Part shown: positions 1 to 9,200 of the stretch, one piece after another
How positions within the stretch are numbered: the stretch's first letter is position 1
Layout: every line of letters starts with the position of its first letter
From: Gammaproteobacteria bacterium
Lineage (GTDB): Bacteria > Pseudomonadota > Gammaproteobacteria > Granulosicoccales > Granulosicoccaceae
DNA length: 64,000 bases
Direction: 5' to 3'
Assembly (NCBI GenBank): GCA_002746645.1
Contig: PDPU01000032.1
Location: forward strand, 16,946 to 80,945
The notes under the pieces: generated by a model
Seen by the model: only the letters and a program-made list of their open reading frames with translations
The model's database searches: none
What the model was told of the DNA's origin: nothing
Translations under genes and position numbers: made by a program

Positions 1-470
1 GTATGGAGTTCGACGACAGGTGCACCGACTCGTGCGGCGGTTTCGATCTGTGCCTCATCCGGATCGATGAAGAGCGACACCTGAATGCCTGCTGCGGCGA
101 GCGGGGCAAGGTATTCGGTCAGTGCGTTCTGCTGCCCGATGACATCGAGCCCCCCTTCGGTGGTGAGTTCCTCGCGCTTCTCGGGCACGAGGCAGACATC
201 GCGCGGCTTCGTGGCAAGCGCAATGCGGCACATCTCCTCGGTCGCTGCCATCTCGAGATTGAGCTTTGTCTGCAGGGCATCGCTGTAGCGCGCGATGTCG
301 TGATCCTGAACGTGGCGGCGATCCTCGCGCAGGTGCATGGTGATGCTGTCGGCACCGTGCTGTTCGGCTTCGAGTGCGGCGAGCACGGGGTCGGGGTAAC
401 GCTCGCCACGCGCCTCGCGCACGGTGGCGACATGGTCAACATTGACGCCGAGGAAGATGGGTTGTTTCAT
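1..470 (-). CDS. pdxJ: Pyridoxine 5'-phosphate synthase PdxJ (partial, C-terminus beyond window)
   Basis: PdxJ condenses 1-deoxyxylulose 5-phosphate with 3-amino-2-oxopropyl phosphate to form pyridoxine 5'-phosphate, the last ring-forming step of the DXP-dependent vitamin B6 pathway in the cytosol. The minus-strand reading starts at the ATG complementary to 468-470 and begins [20 protein letters not shown], followed by RGERYPDPV and [11 protein letters not shown], all hallmarks of the PdxJ TIM barrel. About 156 residues are present; the remaining third lies before position 1. Its start overlaps the stop of the upstream ygfX-like gene (ATGA at 467-470), so it is probably translated as the last gene seen of the sdh operon. 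Identification is firm. Confidence 0.93.
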   Translation of the reverse strand, partial: MKQPIFLGVNVDHVATVREARGERYPDPVLAALEAEQHGADSITMHLREDRRHVQDHDIARYSDALQTKLNLEMAATEEMCRIALATKPRDVCLVPEKREELTTEGGLDVIGQQNALTEYLAPLAAAGIQVSLFIDPDEAQIETAARVGAPVVELH

Positions 471-1021
471 GGGTGCGACTGTGTGGATTTGCGGCAACGG
501 GCAACAAGCACAAGATAACTGAATTCGAGCGCCGTCACCGCGTCTCGCGCGACAGGCAGTCGCAGTCGTTTCCGGCTGCTGGCGTATCGGGCCTGCGAGA
601 GTTGCGGCAACAGCCGGGATACACCGGCTCCTGCCGGTCTGTCGCGGTTGTCGGGCTGGTTGCCCTGTCGGAAGTCGAGAATCAGCAGTCGAGGCGAGTG
701 ATGGCCGATGCCCTGAAGCTGCAATCCGTTGATGCTCTGCCATTGCCAGGTGCCGTGCTGTCGGCAATGTATCAGCGTGCCTCTGGGCTGCCGTCGCCAC
801 TCGATGCCGGCGAGAGCCGCAAATGCCGGGATGGCCAGCAGCTGTGCCGGCAGAGGCAGTGGCGAGATGAGGATGGCAGACGCGGCGAGCGCGTGCAGCA
901 GCAGCGAGCGCCAGCGCAGCCATGGCGATGCCTGGATCTGCAGGCGCAGGCAGCGTTCCAGCGGCAGTTCAGCCTGCGCGCCCCTGCAGGGTCTTCCCGA
1001 TACGGGACACAAGTTCGGCAT
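467..1021 (-). CDS. YgfX/CptA-like inner-membrane protein
   Basis: The product (up to 184 residues) has a basic N-terminal part, then two adjacent hydrophobic stretches ([20 protein letters not shown] and [14 protein letters not shown]), then a soluble C-terminal region. That layout and the position directly after sdhE match the YgfX (CptA) family, which in E. coli is encoded with SdhE (YgfY/CptB) and has been described as a membrane toxin-like partner of it. No catalytic motif is visible. The longest start overlaps sdhE by 53 nt; a later non-ATG start close to the sdhE stop is also possible, since no internal ATG is available. Its stop overlaps the pdxJ start. Assignment rests on topology and synteny more than on sequence motifs. 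Confidence 0.68.
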   Translation of the reverse strand: MPNLCPVSGRPCRGAQAELPLERCLRLQIQASPWLRWRSLLLHALAASAILISPLPLPAQLLAIPAFAALAGIEWRRQPRGTLIHCRQHGTWQWQSINGLQLQGIGHHSPRLLILDFRQGNQPDNRDRPAGAGVSRLLPQLSQARYASSRKRLRLPVARDAVTALEFSYLVLVARCRKSTQSHP

Positions 1022-1232
1022 ATCGATCCTCCTTGATCTTGCCGGTCAGGAGCCCGAAGAGTTCCGGGTCTTCCATGTCGATGAGTTCACGAAAGCGGAT
1101 GCGTTCGTCCTCGCTCGCATCTGGGTAGCGTTCATCGAGCCAGGCCAGCAAAGCCTCGTCGAGCTCACGCATGCCGCGCCGGCAACGCCAGCGCAGCCGT
1201 GATACCTCGTGCTCGTTCGTATTGTCGTTCAA
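969..1232 (-). CDS. sdhE: FAD assembly factor SdhE
   Basis: This 87-residue protein carries the RGMRELD motif near residue 20, the RGxxE signature of SdhE/SDHAF2/Sdh5, which promotes covalent flavinylation of the succinate dehydrogenase flavoprotein SdhA. The rest (FRELIDMEDPELFGLLTG) fits the small all-helical fold and the family's usual length of about 80-95 residues. It lies directly downstream of sdhB and upstream of a YgfX-like gene, the classic gammaproteobacterial arrangement, and should be cotranscribed with sdhCDAB. Confidence 0.92.
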   Translation of the reverse strand: MNDNTNEHEVSRLRWRCRRGMRELDEALLAWLDERYPDASEDERIRFRELIDMEDPELFGLLTGKIKEDRYAELVSRIGKTLQGRAG

Positions 1233-1277
1233 TGCGCTCAGGTCGGTTCCTCGTGCTCGGTACGTTTCGGCGATGGC

Positions 1278-2063
1278 TCAGAGCGTCCGCTTGACCAGCA
1301 TCGCCTTGGTTTCGGCGATGGCCTTTGCCGGGTTCAGGCCCTTCGGGCACACCTGGACGCAGTTCATGATGGTATGGCAGCGGTAGAGCTTGAAGGGGTC
1401 GTCGAGATTGTCGAGACGTTCGCCCGTGGCGTCGTCGCGGCTGTCGATGAGCCAGCGGTAGCTGGCAAGCAGCGCCGCGGGGCCGAGGTAGCGATCGGAG
1501 TTCCACCAGTAGCTCGGGCAGCTCGTGGAGCAGCAGGCGCAGAGGATGCACTCGTAGGCGCCATCGATCTTGTCGCGATCTTCAGGTGACTGCAGACGCT
1601 CGCGATCGGGTGGTGCCGGGGTGTCGGCCTTCAGCCAGGGCTCGATCGATGCGTACTGGGCGTAGAAGTTGGTGAGATCGGAAACGAGATCCTTGACGAT
1701 CGGCTGGTGTGGCAGCGGATAGATGCTGATGTCGCCCTTGATATCGGCGATGGCTGTCGTGCAGGCAAGTCCGTTGATGCCGTCGATGTTCATCGCGCAG
1801 GAACCGCAGATGCCTTCACGGCAGGAGCGGCGGAAGGTCAGCGACGAATCGTGCTCGGACTTGATCTTGATGATGGCATCGAGAACCATCGGGCCGCAGT
1901 CGTCGACATCGATTTCGAAGGTGTCGACACGCGGGTTCTCGCCGGTGTCCGGGTCGTAGCGGTAGATCTTGAAGCGCCTGACGTTCTTCGCTCCGGCGGG
2001 CGCCTTGTGCACCTTGCCATTGGTACGGACGATGGAGTTGACGGGTAATGTGAATTCGGCCAT
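1278..2063 (-). CDS. sdhB: Succinate dehydrogenase iron-sulfur subunit SdhB
   Basis: SdhB carries electrons from the FAD of SdhA to ubiquinone at the SdhCD membrane anchor (complex II). The 261-residue sequence shows the three expected cysteine clusters: [15 protein letters not shown] for the [2Fe-2S] centre near residue 80, [16 protein letters not shown] for the [4Fe-4S] centre, and [17 protein letters not shown], which completes the [4Fe-4S] and [3Fe-4S] sites. It lies 18 nt downstream of sdhA and upstream of sdhE. The N-terminal extension is slightly longer than in E. coli but normal for many proteobacteria. Confidence 0.97.
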   Translation of the reverse strand: MAEFTLPVNSIVRTNGKVHKAPAGAKNVRRFKIYRYDPDTGENPRVDTFEIDVDDCGPMVLDAIIKIKSEHDSSLTFRRSCREGICGSCAMNIDGINGLACTTAIADIKGDISIYPLPHQPIVKDLVSDLTNFYAQYASIEPWLKADTPAPPDRERLQSPEDRDKIDGAYECILCACCSTSCPSYWWNSDRYLGPAALLASYRWLIDSRDDATGERLDNLDDPFKLYRCHTIMNCVQVCPKGLNPAKAIAETKAMLVKRTL

Positions 2064-2081
2064 GAGCTGAGTTCCCTGAAT

Positions 2082-3869
<1,788 letters not shown>

Positions 3870-4005
3870 GTTGCTGGTCTTCCTGGAAAAGCGGTTTCGT
3901 CGAGAATCGGTTTGTCATGCATCGGCAGGGCGTCATGCAGCCGCAGGGCGTCGTGCGTCGGTTTCGGGCAGGCTTGTTGGGTGTGCGCGGGTTCCCGGGC
4001 GCGAT

Positions 4006-4392
4006 TCAGGCGCCACTGGCAATGATGCGCACTACCCCGAGCACACCGACGACACAGAACAGTGCGGAAAGAAAGGTGACGCCGATGATCATGGTGGTGC
4101 GCCTGGCGTGGTCGCTGACATAGTCTTCGATCACCACCTGCAGCCCGAGCTTCATGTGATAGAAGCCGGCGATGAACACGAGTACCATCATGGCGGCGTT
4201 GAAGGGGTTGCGGAGCCAGTGCTGAATGGCTTCGTGATCCATGTTCGGGAGCAATGCCACCGAGAAGTTGAGCCAGATGACCAGTGGTATCAGGGCAAGC
4301 GACGTCAGGCGCTGCATCCAGAAATGGCCAGTGCCCGATTTCGAGGCGCCATGGCCCTTGACCTTGGAGAGGGGAGTGCGGAGTTCCGTCAT
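4006..4392 (-). CDS. sdhD: Succinate dehydrogenase membrane anchor subunit SdhD
   Basis: This 128-residue membrane protein has three hydrophobic segments, as expected for the hydrophobic anchor of complex II. The segment GFYHMKLGLQVVIEDYV in the second helix contains the His of the haem-ligand region and the trailing Asp-Tyr that contributes to the quinone site. I chose the start at 4392 (MTELRTPLSK) because it forms an ATGA overlap with the sdhC stop; a longer reading would run far into sdhC. SdhA follows about 140 nt downstream. Confidence 0.9.
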   Translation of the reverse strand: MTELRTPLSKVKGHGASKSGTGHFWMQRLTSLALIPLVIWLNFSVALLPNMDHEAIQHWLRNPFNAAMMVLVFIAGFYHMKLGLQVVIEDYVSDHARRTTMIIGVTFLSALFCVVGVLGVVRIIASGA

Positions 4393-4787
4393 GATGCAAG
4401 TGCCACGATCCAGGTTACGAGAGAGAGTGCAGCGGCAACGGCGAGCGTGATCTTGCCGGTGCGCTGGGCCGTTTCGTATTCGAAGCCTCGCCCGATATCC
4501 CAGAAGAGATGCCGGATGCCGTTGCACAGATGGTAATAAAGCGTGAAGGTGAAGCCGAACAGCATCAGTGAACCGAGCCAGCTGTTGGCGATGCTCACCA
4601 CGAAGGAGTAGGTTTCGGGTGAGCCGGCGGCAGCGCCGACGAGCAGTGCGAGCAGCGACAGGGCCAGCGAATTGACCACACCGGTGCCGCGGTGCAGTAC
4701 CGAGAGTGTGGCGGTGAACGGCAGCTTGTAGTGCTGTAGGTGCGGCGATAGTGGGCGGTTGTCGGTGCGCATGGTGTCACTACTCAT
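4389..4787 (-). CDS. sdhC: Succinate dehydrogenase cytochrome b556 subunit SdhC
   Basis: The 132-residue product has the SdhC signature: RPLSPHLQHYKLPFTATLSVLHRGTGV at the N-terminus, three transmembrane helices, and YYHLCNGIRHLFWD, the helix that provides a haem b ligand and the conserved GIRHLxWD. With SdhD it anchors complex II and forms the ubiquinone site. Its stop overlaps the sdhD start by 4 nt, and it is preceded by an SDHAF4-like gene after a spacer of about 54 nt. Confidence 0.95.
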   Translation of the reverse strand: MSSDTMRTDNRPLSPHLQHYKLPFTATLSVLHRGTGVVNSLALSLLALLVGAAAGSPETYSFVVSIANSWLGSLMLFGFTFTLYYHLCNGIRHLFWDIGRGFEYETAQRTGKITLAVAAALSLVTWIVALAS

Positions 4788-4841
4788 GATGTTGGGTCCG
4801 CGAGTGTGGTGAAATACGGGTTCGAATGTCGGGGTGCCTTT

Positions 4842-5105
4842 TCAGAAATCGCTGACTCGACCCTTGCGTTCCCAGTCGCCGTAGCGGGTGGGTTCCGGGC
4901 CGGTGGGGCCGCCATGCTCGGTCGGACGCTCTGCCGGCAGATCATGACCGGGAGCTTTGGCATCTTCCGCGACGTGTTCGACGGAACCTGCACGGGAATC
5001 CCCTGATTTGCTGGTTTCGGGCGTCTTTTTCGACGCGTTCGGCGCATTCTCCGACAGAGATTCGTCGTGTGCGGACTGGTCTGAACTGGGTGTGTCTGTA
5101 GCCAT
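4842..5105 (-). CDS. SDHAF4-like (DUF1674) succinate dehydrogenase assembly factor
   Basis: This 87-residue protein is mostly a hydrophilic, Ser/Ala/Glu-rich and probably disordered N-terminal stretch followed by a short conserved tail, GPEPTRYGDWERKGRVSDF. That tail is the core of the DUF1674/SDHAF4 family, which in mitochondria binds flavinylated SdhA and helps it join SdhB. It is the first gene of the sdh operon here, directly supporting a complex II assembly role. The start has no evident Shine-Dalgarno sequence, and a TATGAT -10-like element lies just upstream, so the message could be nearly leaderless. Family assignment rests on the C-terminal motif and context. Confidence 0.82.
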   Translation of the reverse strand: MATDTPSSDQSAHDESLSENAPNASKKTPETSKSGDSRAGSVEHVAEDAKAPGHDLPAERPTEHGGPTGPEPTRYGDWERKGRVSDF

Positions 5106-5113
5106 CGCATGGC

Positions 5114-5142
5114 ATCATAGCAAGCGCCTCGGGCGGATTGAA
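5114..5142 (-). promoter_or_regulatory. Candidate promoter of the sdh operon (near-leaderless)
   Basis: On the minus strand a good -10 hexamer TATGAT (5114-5119) is preceded by a 17-nt spacer and a weak -35 TTCAAT (5137-5142). Transcription would begin about 7 nt downstream, within a few bases of the SDHAF4-like start codon at 5105. The -35 match is poor, so this is a candidate only. Confidence 0.35.
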
Positions 5143-5189
5143 CCCTCCGAGAGAAAAAGACCTTACTTTTTTCATGGTTTCGACTTTCG

Positions 5190-6263
5190 ATGAACTCGAA
5201 CATTGCCGAATCCGGCTGGCTGGCACCGCTGCCCGACCTTGCCGTCATCGATGCAGGCGGTCAGGATGCTGCCGATTTTCTGCAGGCGCAGTTCTGCAAT
5301 GACGTCGCTGCCGTCGATGTCTCACGGGCACAGTTCAACGGTTACTGCAGTCCCAAGGGTCGCCTGCTCGCGCTCATGCATGTCGTCGCGCTGCCAGGTG
5401 GCGGCTATCGTCTGGTACTGCCGCGTTCGATCGCCGAGGGCTTTCTGAAACGCCTGTCGATGTTCGTGCTGCGCGCCGACGTCGTGCTGTCGATGGCCGA
5501 AGAATCCTCCGTCGTGGGCCTGTTTCAACCGCTCGACGAAACTGCGGATGCAGCATCGGTGCCAGCCCCCGTGCCGCTGCCGGCAACACCGATGGCCGTG
5601 GTGCAGGAGCTCGAGGGTGCGGAACAGCCCCGCCGTCAGACACTGCGGCTTCGCAACAGTGAACTCGATGATCTGCCTCTGGCCCGCTACCTGAGCATCG
5701 CCAGCCAGGATGTCAATGCGGCGCTGCTCGACGGGGCGGCTCGCGAATCGTCATTGGCGGTGCTTGATCCCGCACGGGCGAGCGCTCGCCTGCGGCTGTC
5801 GGACATCAACGCCGGTGTGCCCGTGATCCTGCCTGCCACCCTCGAACGCTTCGTGCCGCAGATGGTCAATCTCGACGCCATCGATGGACTGAGTTTCAGA
5901 AAGGGTTGTTACCCGGGGCAGGAAATCGTGGCACGTATGCAGTACCTCGGCAAGCAGAAGCGACATGCCTACCGGTTCGTGTCGCGCGATGCGGTTGCCG
6001 AGGACGCGGTGCCGTTGCCGGGTGATTCGTTGCACACCGTCGACGGCACTGCCGCTGCCGAAGTCATCGATGCCGAGCGGGATGGTGCAGGCCGGCTCGC
6101 GGTATTTGCCGTGGTACGCGAGGTGCAGGGCGAGGATGACGAGATATCCCTGCCCGAACTCGTGCTTGCGGGTGCGCCGCTGCTGTCCGCGCCTCTGCCG
6201 TACGCAGTACCGGCCGCGAAGGCATCAGGCCGTGCTCGTTCGGCTGCCGCGGACAACGCCTGA
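5190..6263 (+). CDS. ygfZ: Folate-binding protein YgfZ (tRNA-modifying/Fe-S cluster repair)
   Basis: YgfZ/IBA57-type proteins are GcvT-fold, tetrahydrofolate-binding factors that help maintain certain Fe-S enzymes, such as MiaB-like methylthiotransferases. The 357-residue product has the diagnostic motif KGCYPGQEIVARMQYLGK at about residue 237, with the conserved reactive Cys, and an N-terminal folate-binding region (DAGGQDAADFLQAQFCNDV) typical of the family. It is divergent from the sdh operon across an 84-bp spacer and lies 19 nt before the helicase gene. An Fe-S maintenance gene next to complex II genes is a common and sensible arrangement. Confidence 0.92.
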   Translation: MNSNIAESGWLAPLPDLAVIDAGGQDAADFLQAQFCNDVAAVDVSRAQFNGYCSPKGRLLALMHVVALPGGGYRLVLPRSIAEGFLKRLSMFVLRADVVLSMAEESSVVGLFQPLDETADAASVPAPVPLPATPMAVVQELEGAEQPRRQTLRLRNSELDDLPLARYLSIASQDVNAALLDGAARESSLAVLDPARASARLRLSDINAGVPVILPATLERFVPQMVNLDAIDGLSFRKGCYPGQEIVARMQYLGKQKRHAYRFVSRDAVAEDAVPLPGDSLHTVDGTAAAEVIDAERDGAGRLAVFAVVREVQGEDDEISLPELVLAGAPLLSAPLPYAVPAAKASGRARSAAADNA

Positions 6264-6282
6264 GCGAGCTTGATGGCGGCAC

Positions 6283-9200
6283 ATGAGTGAGTCGTCGGAA
6301 AACAGCGAACACAGAGCGGTCGCCGGACTCATCGATTTTGCCGCGGCGGTACTGGCACTCGGCAACGTGCGCCGCCCGGTTCGGCGCATGCGTTCACTCG
6401 GCGATATCTGCATCGCCGAGCCCGAACTTGTCGGACTTCCCGGCGTCAGGCTGGCTGAATCTCCGGTGGATGATCAGCCCTGGCTCACGCTCGAACGGCT
6501 CGAGCCGAATCCGCCGCCAGCGCTCGGCGCCGGTCCGCGCAACTGGATCGAGGGCGATCTCGACGATCCCGAGAGTGAGCCCACGCTGATTCCGAGGCGT
6601 CTGGTGAAGGTCGCGATCGAAACCGCGTCGGATCTCGTCGAGGGTGAACTGCTGGCGTTCGATGCCGTGCATGCCCTGGAACGTCACGATACGGAGGTCA
6701 CGGTCGAACTCGAACTCGAACGCCTCGTGCTCTGGCGCGCCGCGCTCGTGCGCTATCTCGAGGATCACTGGCGCCCCTGGGCCGAGGTGGAACGACTGCG
6801 GCGGCGTACCGTCGGCATCTATCGTGAGCTCTTTCGTCTGTACACGCATCTGCAGGGAGGCGAGGAGGCGCAGACCGAATTCGTCTGGGGTTTCGGCGTG
6901 GTGCGTGCGGGCAAGGGGGCCGGTCTTGTCGAAATGCCGCTCATGCAACAGGCCGTGGAGCTTGCGCTGGTCGATGAGAGCGGCGTGATCGAGGTGCGCC
7001 CCCGGAATGTACCGCCCGTGCTCGTGCTTGACATGCTCGAGCCGCTCGAACTGCCCGGATACTCCCGCGCGCGTGAATCCCTCATGCTGGATTTCGAGCG
7101 CTGGTTGCGCGCAGCCGAAGATGGTGCCGTGGGCGGAAGCGAGTCCGTGGACGCGGGCGGAGCTGTTGGCAAAGGGGGTGTTGAAAGCGGTGTTGAAAGC
7201 GGCGTTGAGGGCGGTGTTGCGGGCGGTGGCGGTGCCTCGGTCGCAAGCGGGTTCCCCGGTGAGGCGTTTCTCTCGCCGGGTTCATCGGCGCCCTGGCTCG
7301 CCTGCCTCGATGTCATCGCCCATCGACTCAGCGCCGATGCGCGCACGCTCGGGAGAGACGAAGGCGAGATGCCCGCGGCCTGGCCGAGTGCTTCGGGCGA
7401 ACTCGAGATCGTGGCCTCCTGGGCGCTCTTCGACCGCGCCCGCCGCAGCGACTATCTCGAGAAGAACCTCGCCGAACTGAAGGCACATCTTGCCGAGCAG
7501 GACGCCAGCCACTGGCCCGAATCGCTGCTCGGTCTCGTGCGTGAACCCCGTGGCCCTGTGGCGAACGCATCCACGGCAGACAGCGTCGGGCTGCCTCCGC
7601 TGCTCGCCGGTGATCTCGAGCCCGAACTCGCGGCACCCGGCGCCACTGACGGGCAAGGCGATGATGCCGCGACGCGCGAGGATGGTGCGGCGAAGGAGAG
7701 TGGTGCTGCGGGCGAGCGGCGTTATCTCTTTCCGTTGCCGAGCAACGAGGACCAGCGCGCCATTCTCGACATGCTCGAGCAGGCCGCCGTGGTACCCGTG
7801 ACCGGCCCGCCCGGCACGGGCAAGACCCACACCATTGCCAACATCGTCGCCCACTGCATGGCCACGGGGCTGCGGGTGCTCGTGACCGCGCCGACGGCCG
7901 AGGCGATCGTGGCGGTGCGCGAGAAGCTGCCTGTGGAACTCGCCGATCTCGTGGTCGCCGCGGTCGGTTCCGATCGCGACAGCAACCGGCAGATGGAAGG
8001 TGCGCTCGAACGCCTGGCAGATCGCGTGCAGGCGCTCGACGCGCGCAAGCTCGAGGGCGAAGTGCGGCGGCTGGAGGCACGTCATGCCGAACTCGAGCGC
8101 GTCATGACCAACTGCCGTCGCGAACTCGAATCGCTGGCACGCGCCAATCTCGAACCACTCGATTACCGAGGTGACAAGCTGCCGGTGATGCTGCTGAGCG
8201 AGCGTCTCGATGATGAACGCGAACGTCACGCATGGTTCGATGACCGCCCCGTACACGAACCGCCGCAGGCACTGCAGCGTGAACTGCCCGCACTCGCCGA
8301 AGCCCTGGCCAGGCACGCAGACGATCGGCTCTGGTTCGGTCGTGCCATTCCCGATGCCGCGAGCATTCCCGCAGCACGCAGCCTTCTCGATACGGTTGCG
8401 GCACGCCGGCGACAACGAGCGGAGATGCTTGACGTCCGCGACTACCCACCTATTGCCATCAACGGCGCAGCCGAATGGGACAGGGTACGGGAGCTTGCTG
8501 TCAGGCTCGAGAGTCGCGACAAGGAAATACAGGCATGGCCCCAATGGTCAAGGTGCTGCCTGCTTGCGGCGGTCGAGCGAGGTGGTGTCTCGGCGCCGAT
8601 GGCAGAAATGCTCGATGCGCTTGTGGCGGCAGCGAGTGACCACGCGGTACTCGAGGGTAGCGCCGCTGTTCTTCCTGCAGCGGTCGATGATCCCACCGCT
8701 TTCCGCATGGCGGTGCAGCGCGCCGCTGCCGGCAAGGCGCCGCTCGGATGCTGGCAGCGGCTCTTCGCCGGCAAGCTGAAATCGGCGCTGGCCGAACTTC
8801 GCCTGGATGGCAAGGCGCCGACGTCGGCAGCCGAGTGGCAAGGCGTCGCGCAGTGGCTGAGCTTTCGCGACAAGCTCGCCGAGCGCCAGCGGCAATGGCG
8901 CGAATTCGACGCCAGGCTGCGGACCGCTGTCGGTACCGGTCTCGAACCACCAGGCTTGTCCGACGATGCAGGCGTCGCCGTGAACTCGCTGCTGCAGGCG
9001 GGCAGACTTGCCGCACGCATTCGTGAACTCATCGCCGCAAGTGCGCGCGACCTCAGGGTGCTCGACGGCTTCTTTCCGCTGGGCGTTTCCCTTGATACAG
9101 AAATCAATAACAGTATTTCCAGCAGCAGTGCATCCGGGGATGTGCCGGACAATTCCACGTATGGCGTGTCGGACGGCTCATCGAGCGGTGCATCGAGCGG

